Below the pieces are notes generated by a model. That model was not told the origin of the DNA and searched no databases. It saw nothing but the letters and a program-made list of their open reading frames with translations. Source: Stenopsyche tienmushanensis (lineage: Eukaryota; Arthropoda; Insecta; Trichoptera; Stenopsychidae). Taken from it: DNA of 64,000 nt. Location of the stretch: assembly GCA_008973525.1 (NCBI GenBank), contig WACJ01000045.1, forward strand, positions 1,302,001 to 1,366,000, in the 5' to 3' direction. This document shows positions 1-10,599 of this stretch, piece after piece; within the stretch, counting starts at the first letter, position 1, and each line of letters begins with the position of its first letter. The translations under genes were made by a program, and so were the position numbers.

Positions 1-2809
1 GATAGAAAACTCTCTAAAAAAAGATTCTTCTAAGATAGACAAAATGGAAAAGACCAAAAACGTTTCAATAGACGGCATAAGACCTCTGCCTCCATTAACA
101 CCAACATCTAATGTGGAGATGCCCGATGCGCCAGCTTTGGATATGGAATGCAATTTTGATCCAATCATTCCATTACCATCACCCACAAAAAATCGTCCAA
201 AATTGAGACCGATGCCCCGCATTAGCACACGAAGAAACAGTTTCCAAGTATGTTATTTTGATTTTTAACCAAGTCATATATAAAATATATTTTTTACTAA
301 CATATGATTTAAGGGCAGTGCGAGCGAGTCTGAAGATGAAATCAAACGGAATAAAACGGAAGAATTGCCCGTAGGCGGTGCACCAAATTTATCATCACAC
401 ATAACAAACACTCCAATAAATGTCAGACACAGAAATGATTCCAATTGTTTTTCTGCTGATATACCCATGCAAGTTTCATCATCAACTCCGCGTCAGAAAT
501 CCAGGTAATTTAGGTATTCTTAAACTCGTAACAAAATGATCTCTGAATGTGGAGATGATAATTTCAGTTTGGATTTGCAGAGTGTGCTCTGCATCATCTT
601 TGTTCGATGAATCACAGCGATCTTGCCACGTTTGGGTGGTTTTGTCTCTAGCCTCCTCATGGTTCCAATGATACAGTTCTGTATGCTGTGGTGATTCTTT
701 AAGAAATCAGTCTTTGTTCTTTCAACATTTTTTGTTTATCCTTTCTGAACTTGATCTACCCAGATCGGGGTGCCGTAGAGTAGAATCGAGTATATCTCGC
801 TTAAGCAGTTTTCTTCAACTCGTTCTTGGTCCACTGATGTTCGGCATTAAGCATGTCAAGGAGTTAGATATATTTACCGCATTTTGAAACGTTTTCAGAA
901 ATTCAATCTGTCGTCTATATTTGATTCGATGGTCCTGCAGGTGTATATTAAGTGGTTCATCTTTTCTCCTTCTTGTAAACCTTAATGTATTTTGAAATTA
1001 TAGATGTCATACGAGGGGCACTGGAGAAGCCAGACGGGCCGCGTCTAGATTTAGAGCTTTACAAAAAGTTCCCCAACTTCCGCTAACAATGTGCGATCTT
1101 ATATATTACAATCCGCGCAAATCGTAAGTTTTTACAGAATAAATTATACACGTTTTTTAATTGGTTTACAATTAAATCAAAGTATTATTTTGCAGTAAAT
1201 CTGAAATTCAACCGAAGTCCCAAGAAGTTGTTGCACCATTAAATGATAACAAAGAAAGCTTAAGTCAATGTAAAGTCGAAGCAAGCTCACAGAATACAAT
1301 TAACAATGAAAAACCGGAAGAACCTACTGCAATGCCTGTTCCACAAGTTAAACTCGGACCAAATGGAGAGATAGTTATCGACGAACAAAGCTTGGTAATA
1401 ATACTTTTCATTTTTGAACGTTTCAAAATAACTTATAAATTCTAAACATAACCTATGGACTGAATAAATACAATAAGATCCCGCGTAACACAGGGGATAC
1501 ATTCCAGTGAGTTTAAATAAATGAAACAGTGTTAAACGAGATCATCGTTACATGTAAAAAATGTGATTTGCTGTAACTTTCCATAGTGATTTGCCATACA
1601 TTACTGAACAATTCACAATCAAATTTACAGATATTGCCTTAACAATGTGGCTGCTATAATCTAACAAATATTAAATCTTATTATTTACGCAGGTAATAGA
1701 AACTACAGATGCCGTTAAGAGTAGAGAAGAGCTGTCTAAACTATCGGTAGTTTATGAAAATGGTATGGGATCTGGCAGTAAAGGAATGTTCAGACGAAGT
1801 ACAAGGCCTCGTGACTGGTCAAATGCGGAAACGCTTAGGTTTTATAAAGCTCTTAATACCATAGGCACAGATTTTGCATTGATGATATCTCTATTCCCCG
1901 GACGTACTCGAAAAGATCTTAAAATCAAGGTAAATATTTAACAACATTGTCATAGAACGATGTTATATTGATTTAATCATTGTTTCGAGCTATACGTGTG
2001 CTAAAAATGATTTCAGTTCAAACGCGAAGAAAAACACAATGTTAGATTAGTGGATAAGGCCTTGATGAACCCTTTAGCTTTTGATATTACTGAATTGGAG
2101 CAGTCATCCAATGAAACAAATATTGCATCGGAAAAAGAAAAACTTAAGGCAGCAAAACGAGAAAAAAAGAATTGTAAACGGAGATCGTACAGAAAATCAA
2201 GTATGGATATTAATTCCGTAATATTTTTTTAATTGTTACAAATTCTAAATTTTGCAATCTTGTAATCTTTCAGGTTTAGCATCTAGAAGTATGGAAATAG
2301 ACGAAAATGATACACAAATATTGAAAACCGACAAAAAGACGTCGAACGATGCAAAAACTACAAATCAATCGGCAACCGTTGGATCGTCGGCTAAAAACGT
2401 TCAAAATGATCAGACCAGGAATAATCATATGAGTTCGTTGATCGGGAGCTCTCCGCCTCCTAACGTCGAACCGGGTTCCATGGTTCTATTGGTGAATGAT
2501 CTTCCCGGACAACCGGAAGAGAATAAATATCAAGCTTTTATCACGAGAATCGTCGACGGCAAAAACAAAATGTTCCCTATTCATATAGCGCCGGAAATTC
2601 TCTCGTCGATTGCGGAAGAAATGAATATTCCGCGCGTCAGCTTAGGAAATTTCACGGCCGTCGATAAGAACAGTCCGATGAAAGGCAACAATAAGGTCTC
2701 GCCATTTTCGCAACCCATGGAACCGATGGTGACCGAAAACACATTAAAAGAGGTTCACGATGGCTCACTACCGACTACCGGGTCCAATTATACCTTAATA
2801 GATACGTAA
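1..2809 (+). CDS. BDP1: BDP1 (TFIIIB subunit B''), 5'-truncated by the window edge
   Basis: The C-terminal three quarters of a BDP1 gene identical to the copies at 10600 and 21714. Exon segments are 1-247 (the end of exon 1, entered mid-codon), 314-504, 1004-1123, 1196-1394, 1693-1929, 2017-2200 and 2274-2809, all with GT-AG borders and matching phases. The first 171 to 172 codons lie to the left of the window. The SANT-domain exon (1693-1929) and the following exon are intact. If the array is real, this could be a third functional gene, because its missing start lies in unseen sequence and is not known to be lost. Confidence 0.93.
590..830 (-). mobile_element. LINE-like relic in BDP1 intron 2 (copy A)
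   Basis: Intron 2 (505-1003) contains a minus-strand stretch that reads like the segment after the RT domain of a non-LTR element (SILLYGTPIWVDQVQKG, with stops around it). It matches the usual LLYGxxIWxD pattern of LINE ORF2 proteins. No intact frame or ends remain. The same relic is at 11704-11944 and 22818-23058. Confidence 0.4.
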
Positions 2810-2834
2810 TATTTGTATATAAGAACTGCGCATG

Positions 2835-2840
2835 AATAAA
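2835..2840 (+). terminator. BDP1 polyadenylation signal AATAAA (copy A)
   Basis: AATAAA lies 26 bp after the BDP1 stop codon, in GAATAAAGTGC. The 3' UTR would be very short. Confidence 0.6.
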
Positions 2841-3225
2841 GTGCTTAAAAACCATCTCGACATAATAGCGACTTCTTAATTCGCGGAGGCAAGGTGTGTG
2901 TGCCCATCACGATAGTCACGAGAAAAGAGCATTTTGAACTCCCCGCACTTGAAGAAATCTTTTTGGTTTTTATAAAATAACATGATCACCCAAGTGACCT
3001 ATGGGGGTGATTATCAATCGTGCGTCATAGTGTATGATCATTTTATTAATACGTTATATGAAAATCTTCTTACGTTAAGATCATAATAATCAATCAGGGT
3101 AACTAACGTAACAGTACATATATCCGATTGTTAATTTTATTTATTCTTAAGGGTAGTGAATTGGTTTATGACTGTAAACCTGCCCTCTTTTAATGTAAAA
3201 TAAATAAAATAAATTGTGGATGGTT

Positions 3226-3970
3226 ACTTTTGATATTTAGGATGGGAAAAGGGGAGACCATGGCACCACACGCTTTTTTGTTGATTTGGTCTATATGAGG
3301 ATGCCAGGTGAGTCGAAGATTAACCCCAGATATCTGGTTTGCCTCACCCAAGGGATGGCACCGGATGAGAAAGTGAGTTTTGGAATAGGAGAAAGTTTCT
3401 TTCTTGATCGCTCTCAAGAGAACATTATTGCAGTGTTTTTTTTTGCGTTTACAGAGATACGCCATTTGGTATTCCATTCACTGAGTAAACTTAATTGGTT
3501 TTGTATACGTTTACCAATGATGGCTGTGCTCAGAGACTGTGACATTATGGCGGTATCATCTGCATAGAGAGCGATCAAATCAAGAGGGTGAATTGATTTA
3601 GGAATATCACTAATATATAGTGAAAATAGAAGGGGAGCAAGAATGGAGCATTAGGGGACACCAGCAGATATGGGTCGAGGATCAGAAACAGTATTGGAGA
3701 CTTTGGCTCGGAAGGAACGATCAAAAAGATACGGTTGTAAATAATGTGGATGGTGGAGTCCTTGAAGCCCAAGGAAATAAGTTTGAACTCTGTGACACGA
3801 AGGAGTTGATGAACTGAGGAGTGAGCTCTTCGAAATCCGAATTGCTCCGGAGGAAGGACGTTGAGAAATTTGTTTTCCGGCTCAAGTCAGGAAAGAATTA
3901 AGGCCTCGAGAAGTTTGCCTAGAATGGGAATTAGGCTAATAGGACGGTATGATGTGGGGTTGGAGCTGCT
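3226..3970 (-). mobile_element. Jockey-type RT fragment at the array junction (copy B)
   Basis: Read on the minus strand, this encodes a decayed piece of jockey ORF2: an FGFRRAHSSVHQLLRV-like segment near 3850, a GVPQ-SILAPLLFSLYISDIP-like segment, an [17 protein letters not shown] catalytic segment, and near its end RLTWHPHIDQINKKACGAM. It resembles the jockey copy at 47469-48755, where the corresponding text is [19 protein letters not shown]. Similarity stops abruptly at 3226, after the codons for LNIKS, where BDP1 downstream sequence begins. The element is therefore cut by the duplication junction. Frameshifts and stops are frequent. Confidence 0.85.
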
Positions 3971-4589
3971 GGAATGGAAAACTGAGTTATTTCACATTAT
4001 CAAACTGTGAAAAGCTTGTATTTATATAAATTTTATGTAATTAAAAATAGAATACAATAAAATAGCTAATACCTTAAATATCACAGCCAGATTAAATTTG
4101 TGCTTCTTCAAATTTTGTTCATTTACTGCCATAAGATCATTTTTATTATGGTATCCGGTGACTGAAAATAAAAGAAAAACATTAAGGAAAAAACTGTATT
4201 ATTGTGCCAACATATTTTTCATGTGGTAATTATATAGAGCCTTGGACAAAAAGATCGAGTACTTTAAGTGATATTGCAATGTCGTATTGCTCTAGTTCCG
4301 ATTCAATAGTGAGAATACTCTGATTGTTTCTTGTGTAAGAACATTTGACTGGATCGAGAACGGAGCAAAATCGAATCGTGAACAGCATCATAGTTATTGA
4401 ATAAAATAATTATTCATTTGACATATAGGAGGCCAAACAATTGCATTGACACATCCCTTCTGGATGATCTCAAACCTTGTTTAGAATCCGACGTGAAAAT
4501 ACTAACAATATATACTTGTTGCATGTAATGTACTGCATGGCATTTATGGACATTTATACAAGTTTTTTAGTTCCATTACATATCATTTG

Positions 4590-4913
4590 TGGTGTTGCTG
4601 GGTTGTTCCATGTTATTGGACTTCTCAGTTCCTCATGGGACACAGACGATTTAAGGCATCTCTCCGTCGGTTTGGTGTAGGAAGTCTTCCAGAGTGTCCT
4701 TGCACAGATATGGACATAACAGCAGATCACGTACTATGGTTACGTTTGGGCATGGATGCTGATCGGGAAGTTCTCCTGCGTTGTGTCAGAGGTTCCGCTT
4801 CACCTGTTGGACACGCAGACCTAGTGGCTGGTCCCTGCGCAAACGGCGCATTCAAAAAGTTTTGCAATAGTTTTGGCATCAAATGTGCGGAAGGAGGATT
4901 CTACAGAGAATAA
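4590..4913 (+). mobile_element. LINE ORF2 C-terminal relic (copy B)
   Basis: An open stretch of about 100 codons reads TSQFLMGHRRFKASLRRFGV, then CPCTDMDITADHVLW. This is the 'TxxLxGHGxFxxxLxRFG...CxCG...ETAEHVLxxC' block after the RNase H domain of R1/jockey-group LINEs. It resembles the minus-strand relic at 52918-53271 (TSQFLEGHGRFSAHLMRLDL). The rest of the element is not recognisable. Confidence 0.7.
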
Positions 4914-5099
4914 TTCCGTAGTCTACTTCTTCAATTGCTGTTAAATGTAGAATCTTATAGACAACTATCTGGCATCTGGACATAATAATAGACTTCTAAT
5001 TTTCGGAATAAACTAGCTTCTTCCAGAACTTGCAGCGAATTGTCTAAACCCTCTTATTCCCTGCAAATATGTACTGCAACAGCCCCAGTGTACTTTTAG

Positions 5100-5460
5100 G
5101 ATTGTATTGACGTTCTGTAGGTTGTGAGCATCGAAGTTGGGATTTACGAAATTATATTTATGGTTCACTTTGAAATCCAGCTTCTTGCAATTCTTTAATT
5201 TTGTATGCGTTTAGTCTCCACTAACTGTCCACCAACAGTATACATGGTTCAATATTTTCTAAAATTGCTGCCATCAATGTCTTTGCTCTGCGATCGGGCA
5301 CTTTGACCAAAAAGCATTCGCATGTCTCCCGGCATTGTCCACCAAAGATCCACTGCGGAGGGAGCACTTGACCAGCATGATTTTTACGTTTGGTTAACAA
5401 ACTCTTGTCAATTTCGACAATCAAACCTTTGATTTTCTGCCTTCTGCCTTAGCCTATGCG
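5100..5460 (-). mobile_element. Merlin (IS1016/ISXO2-like) transposase relic (copy B)
   Basis: The minus strand encodes IVEIDKSLLTKRKNHAGQVL, then PPQWIFGGQCRETCECFLVK and VPDRRAKTLMAAI. This matches the core of ISXO2-like transposases used by Merlin elements (VEIDESxFGRRKxxxGRxxxGxWVFGGxxRxTxxxFxxxVxDRxxxTL), including the first catalytic Asp in the EID motif. Stops follow within about 70 codons, and only traces of the later catalytic region are visible, so the copy is dead. No terminal repeats were identified. Confidence 0.75.
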
Positions 5461-6489
5461 ACATGATTTGTTATATCTTAGCTGGTGAGCATTTTGAGAG
5501 CATCTTTCTCCTCGCTCAGCATTTTAGCACAGGATGCATTCGACATTCAAAACGTAGACAGAGAAGATGAGATCGCAGCAAAATTAGGCTACATCGATTT
5601 GGCAAAATATCATCTAATGTTATGAGTCAGTCAGTCAGACGCCAGAAGCCTCCAAAATGACCTTCATCGAAGACCAACACAATTGATTGACATCCACAAA
5701 TAATGCTCAAAAACATTTATCAAATCATAATAGGGATCTCTCACAGACATGAAAAATATTGGAATTATTTATTTATTAGTAAAAGCACTTTTTTTAAATT
5801 GAAAACATGCAGTGATAGTTTTTAATAAATGCGTTTTAAGAAGGTGAAATGAGGAATCGAAAAAAATCTTATATCAAAACTCGTTGCGTTTTATTCTGCC
5901 GGAATTAAAAAAAATATTAAATAGATGGGAGAAGGTTGTATCTACTGAAGAATACATTTGTTTGAATTTCACTCTTTCATTTACAAAACGATATTTCTGA
6001 CTGACTGAAAACCTATTATATGGATGCTATGATCATGCAATTGTTTAAAGACAATTACACGAATACTAATCATATAATGTTATAATCTGATACATAAATA
6101 AATTTGAAAATAACTAACCTGAATCGACATTCAGCTTCTCTGCCACTTCTTTCATAAGAGCATTAGTAAAATCAGAATTGTTCGATGAATAATATATATT
6201 TCTTACATTGGAACGTTCAAGTAAAAAATTTCGATTAACAGCTTCCGAGTAATGAGCCATTTCCATGAAACGATATTTAAAAACAAGTTTTATTAAAAAC
6301 ATGAGCACAAACAATGCTGATGGAAACAATAGTTCTGCTAATAGTCTTTTGTAATTTCTTATTCTTGCTTTTGCATGAATCTTTAACATCATGCAAATCT
6401 CACCCATTGTTTTTTATTATATAATAATTTAACAATATGATATGGTTAATATTAAATAAAATTTAGATTCACATATAATTTCTTGTGAC

Positions 6490-9400
6490 TCAATTGTATA
6501 AAACTATCATTTTATGCCTTCTTTTTAATATCTTTCTGAAGTGGAATGAATCTGGAAACTTAAAATGATTCAATTTATAAATTATCATTTCAGTTATTAT
6601 AAAAATAATTGTAAAAGAAAATCAATGTTTTGCAATACTAGAGTCAAGATTATATATGTAGATCTTATAGTAACTTACCAATGGCTATTTGCCAATACGA
6701 GATTAAAAAAGTAGGAGAAACAAGGTAGAACGTAGTGTAATCTGAAAAAATAGAAGTCACAGGGTTATTTCTATTATTTTTTAATAAACATAACTAGAAC
6801 AGAAAATTGTTTAACCTTTTAACTGCCAACGACGCACAGGCGCGTCGAATTTGTACGCGCTGATGAGTTATTGGCAGTTAAAAGGTTAACAATACAGCTA
6901 ACAAGCGGGAACAAAAAATACCATGGGCCAAAGAATACAGCTGGATATTACCTACTCCCAAATCATAAGTAGAAATCAAACGCAGGACCAAACTCAACAG
7001 ATTCCTCAAAACCAATCAAATGACATGGCAGAGTTAAAAGCCACGATGAAAGGGCTCATCGAACAGATGAGTACCATGCTAAACATACTTTCAATCCTCA
7101 CTGCCAAACTCTCAACTTCTCACCGCTAAAAATAGTAATATGGAAAGCCAATGGTTTGTTCAAACACACACATGAGATACAAAATTGCCTGAAAATGGAA
7201 AACATTGATATTATGTTGATATCTAAAACTCATTTTAAAGACAAAAGTTATATAAAAGTCCCATAATGCAACACATACACAACAGAGCATTCAGATGGGA
7301 TAGCTCACGGCACAACTGCAGTTATACTAAGAAAGACTATTAAACATCACAAAGCTCCAAAATTTACAGAGGAACACCTCCAGACGACCAACATCGTTGT
7401 AGAAGCGTGGAGAGGACCGATCACCATCTCAGCCATGTACTGTCCACCTAGACACTGTATTAAAAAAGAGAACTTCCAACGATTTTATAACACCCTTGAA
7501 AATAAATTCATCGCTGGTGGTGATTATAACGCCAAACATACACAATGGGGCTCGAGACTGATAACCACCAAAGGACGAGAGTTATACATGGCAATCATTG
7601 CGTTGAATCTCATTACCGTATAGTCAAATTAACCCACGTACTGGCCAACTGACAGAAAAAAATCCCACACACCATTGACTTTTGTCAATGTAAAAGGAAT
7701 ATCAGCAGCCTTCCATCCAATCCAGTCTCAATTTGTTGTTCAATTTGTTGTTGTTTGATCATTCTCCCGTCATAGTCATGATGAGCAGTCATGTAAGGGA
7801 AACTTTTTCCTCCACAATGGAAAGTGGCTAAAATTACTCTAATCCCCAAGCCTGGCAAGGATATACATGATGCCAAATCATACAAATCCATCAGTTCATT
7901 CCCAATAATCTCCAAAATGTTTAAAAAACTACTACTGAAGAGGCTTAAGCCAATAATTGAGATAAACAACCTAATTCCTAATCACCAATTTGGATTCCGT
8001 CAACATCCTGCGACTGTGGAACAAATACACAGGATCTTTAATAGAATCCACAAGGACTTAAAAGATAGAAAATATTGCTCGGTAGCAATCCTGGATGTAA
8101 CTCAGGCTTTCGAAAAAGTGTGGCATCCCGGCTTGCTACATGAAATTGTAAAACAACTGCCCACGAATTACTTCTTCATACTCAAATCATACCTGACAAA
8201 TAGAACATTCTTAAGTCAAATACAAAGATGAAGCCATCACACTGCGCTATATAAAATCTGGTGTCCCTCAAGGCAGCATACTCAGTCCAGTTCTATACCT
8301 TCTATACAGAGCTGACATTCCAACAACAGACACCACAACAACTGCTACCTTTGCCGATGACACGGCTCTTCTGACCTTGCATGACGAACCCGCAACAGCA
8401 TCTCAACTACTCCAGCATGATCTCAACAAAATACAAAAATGGCTCAAGAAACCGCGCATAAAGACTAATAAAAACAAATCTACACATGTCACTTTCATCA
8501 GCAGAAAAGAGACATGTCCTCCTGTCTCACTAAATGTCTGTGCCTGTCAGAAAACGGACGTAGTAAAATATCTTGGTATGCACTTGGACAGACGCTTAAC
8601 ATGGAAAACGCACATCACTAAGAAAGCAACTTGAAATTAAAATGGGAATGCAATCAAAACTGTCCCTAGAAAATAAAACATTTATATACAAAAGCATACT
8701 AAAAGCTATTTGGACGTACGGAATACAGCTTTGGGGTACTGCATTGACCTCCAATTTTGACATTCTTCAAAGCTGTCAGTCCAAAGTGCTGTGTACTATA
8801 GGCAATGGACGCATAGACTGAAAAGATATATGGTCCATGACCTAAAAAAAGGATTCAAATGAATGAACATAAGGTCCTCATTAACACATTGTATGCGGGA
8901 GGAGATTACAGTCCTCGGCGCGCCACTCGTTGAGCGCAAGAGACTGTGATCCCAGTCATTTTTATTTGACTAGAGACATCTTTTAATGCTATTTTAAGTG
9001 AAAATCTTTTGACATAAAAATATATTTAAGCTGACCGATCTATCGACTTATGGTATCCTTTTTGAATAGCCTTGAAATAGTTTTTTACATGTATGATGCA
9101 GACGTCCCCGCGCCAGGCGTTATCACTCATCGAACAGTGTATATAAAGTGTCAATGAATGAAGACCTACACGAGTCAGAAACATAAACTTCAAAATAACT
9201 AAATATCGCTCATAGGATATATTGTTACTCTGAAAAATTTTCTTTCACATTCCAGATGACAAATTAATGGTCAGACAATAAGAGAGTATTTCTAGAATAT
9301 TCATTTGATTCTTAGATTTAAAAAAATAAATGCAATCGCACCTAATATGTCACTTTAGAAGCGACACCTTAGAGTGTTGCCATAAACTAAAAATACATTC

Positions 9401-9602
9401 TAGTATAAATCTGCTCACACTACTACTTCTCTTTCTTTTCTAGAAGCTATTTATTTACTGGATGAATATCGCCCATTTCGCAGCCATATGTGCTCAATTG
9501 TTAGAATAAACATTTCGTTATATATTCAGTGGCATTTAATAATAAACACTTACCACTCTGAGCTCGAATAGCGTCGGCGGGAGAACTTTCAATTTGATTC
9601 AT
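6490..9602 (-). CDS. Candidate spliced micro-gene, 57-aa single-pass protein (copy B)
   Basis: Three minus-strand exons join in phase: 9554-9602 (ATG to AGTG|GTAAGTG), 6679-6741 (CTATTTTTTCAG acceptor, ATTG|GTAAGTT donor) and 6490-6551 (AAGTTTCCAG acceptor, stop at 6490). The product starts MNQIESSPADAIRAQS, has one hydrophobic segment (YTTFYLVSPTFLISYWQIAI) and ends in a basic tail (FRKILKRRHKM). The splice sites are strong and all phases agree. I do not recognise the family. The first exon lies about 1 kb from the BDP1 start in divergent orientation, suggesting a shared promoter region. The jockey element at 6923-8840 sits inside the 2.8-kb first intron. It could instead be untranslated leader exons of the ABCA gene. 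No transcript evidence is available. Confidence 0.4.
6811..6889. mobile_element. 79-bp TTAA-flanked hairpin, piggyBac-like MITE (copy B)
   Basis: Perfect 19-bp inverted repeats, 6811-6829 (TTAACCTTTTAACTGCCAA) and 6871-6889, flank a 41-bp loop rich in GCGC. TTAA at both outer ends is the piggyBac target duplication, and CCTTTTAACTGCC resembles piggyBac-like terminal sequences. It lies just before the jockey element. Confidence 0.7.
6923..8840 (+). mobile_element. Degraded jockey-clade non-LTR retrotransposon (copy B)
   Basis: Remains follow jockey order. There is the end of ORF1 (6923-7129: LKATMKGLIEQMSTMLNILS). The endonuclease follows (from 7130: KIVIWKANGLFKHTHEIQNC, then MLISKTHFKDKSY; at 7435: YCPPRHCIKKENFQRF and FIAGGDYNAKHTQWGS). 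Then comes the RT domain (7824-8231: KITLIPKPGKDIHDAKSYK, FGFRQHPATVEQIHRI, AILDVTQAFEKVWHPGLL; from about 8240: [17 protein letters not shown], then ATFADDTALL with the catalytic FADD; and KYLGMHLDRRLTWKTHI). Stops and frameshifts occur near 7260, 7621, 8231 and 8634, and the segment joining endonuclease to RT appears deleted around 7640-7820. It cannot encode an active protein. Confidence 0.9.
8841..9553. other. Gene-free AT-rich stretch (copy B; same at 19955-20667)
   Basis: This is intron 1 sequence of the candidate micro-gene after the jockey relic. It holds a GC-rich patch near 8915-8945 (CCTCGGCGCGCCACTCG) and another near 9105-9130. No reading frame or known repeat is recognised. Confidence 0.5.
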
Positions 9603-9659
9603 TTTGACGTGATAGTGCTCACCGGAAAAGGGGTAGCAGTTTGAGCGCAGCGCAGCTGA

Positions 9660-9835
9660 CAGTTGTCACATATGACAAGCCGCCAAATTGGCGTCAACCT
9701 TATTTATGAGATAAATCAACGGAAATTAGTTGAGTCTACACTAATTTCTCGCATAAACTATTTTTACAATGGCTGAATATGTAGATGTGTCTGTTTTATT
9801 GAAAGAAAATAATGAGTTGCTCAATTTACCAATAT
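9660..9835 (+). promoter_or_regulatory. Upstream region between the micro-gene and BDP1, with a 40-codon ORF (copy B)
   Basis: This GC-richer patch lies between the divergent candidate starts at 9602 and 10600. A short ORF at 9769-9891 begins MAEYVDVSVLLKENNELLNL and ends in a run of lysines. I do not recognise it. A diverged copy of 9690-9830 occurs at 34880-35025, so this is either a dispersed element or a duplicated regulatory fragment. Promoter function is inferred only from position. Confidence 0.35.
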
Positions 9836-10599
9836 GTTTGCCCCCCGTTAACAGGATAGTACCGAAAAAAAAAAAAATTAAAACATGTTAAACATGTGAA
9901 ATTAAAGAAAAAATACTAAATGCATGTGAAAATAATAATATTCCTATAGCTTTCGAAGCCTATTTGGAAATATAAAATGAGTAATATGAAAATAGTATTT
10001 TTAATATATAAATAATGATTTTTCAAATATATAATATGCAATCATTATATTTTACCGCAAATCGTCAAATGCAGCATTGTAAAATTGTAAATACGTAAAT
10101 CTTACGTCAAATTCGTTTATTTTTGGCATTATTCTTTGTATCTATCATTCTGATTTCATAATACAGTTCAAATAAAAAAGCGTATTGTTAACAATTCTTT
10201 ATTAAATTTTGACGTATATTAACGGTTTGGGCATTTAAAAGTGACATGACTCAGAAGAGGAATTAACATTTTCTATTATGGTAGCACTGAGAAGAATATC
10301 CATCACGTTTTTATTTGACGTTTGGTCGCAGTGTTGATATTTGTCTTTATAGCTAGTTGATCATATGTGTAATATTTATTATATATTTTGCTATAGTAAT
10401 ATATATTATTTTTGTTCATATGGATTTGAAATTTTCATTTAAAAAATGTTTATTACAACTAGCCTTATTAAAATATTTTTGTTGTCACATTTTAGCATCA
10501 AGCATCTAATATTAATTATTTATAAAAAAATATACCTTCCAATCAAAAATAGCAATGATTTTAATAAAATATATTTTTTGTACTTATAGTTTTTTAACT

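Larger units (their letters stand above)
1..3225. repeat. Array copy A, right-hand end only
   Basis: This is the last 3,225 bp of a unit whose left part lies outside the window. It begins inside BDP1 exon 1 (equivalent to 11115) and ends 416 bp past the BDP1 stop codon, where it abuts the jockey fragment that opens the next copy. Confidence 0.95.
4073..6407 (-). pseudogene. ABCA-family transporter, first two coding exons only (copy B)
   Basis: Exon 1 is 6119-6407 (start MGEICMMLKIHAKARIRNYK, then the hydrophobic LLAELLFPSALFVLMFLIKL) and ends at a GATTCAG|GTTAGT donor. Exon 2 is 4073-4161, between a TTTTATTTTCAG acceptor and an AAG|GTATTAG donor. It reads GYHNKNDLMAVNEQNLKKHK and then FNLAVIFK. 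Joined, they give 126 in-frame codons. The layout (basic segment, first membrane helix, then the start of the large extracellular loop ending in an xVIF strand) is typical of ABCA lipid transporters. Further exons should lie to the left of 4073, but the array junction intervenes at 3226, so within the array the gene is cut off. An intact ABCA gene may exist at the left edge of the array, outside the window. Family assignment rests on N-terminal character only, as no nucleotide-binding domain is in view. Confidence 0.7.

Noticed and set aside
3190..3477. 95-codon minus-strand frame across the array junction
   Set aside because: It is a chance fusion of jockey codons with BDP1 downstream sequence; only the part above 3226 is jockey.
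5630..5642. TCAG repeats (GAGTCAGTCAGTCAGAC) and a similar motif near 5999
   Set aside because: Short low-complexity runs without evidence of function.
10555..10599. In-frame 15-codon extension of BDP1 (MILIKYIFCTYSFLT)
   Set aside because: It overlaps a likely 3' splice site (TTTTTTGTACTTATAG), and MAVRRPRIKA starting at 10600 is a better start.
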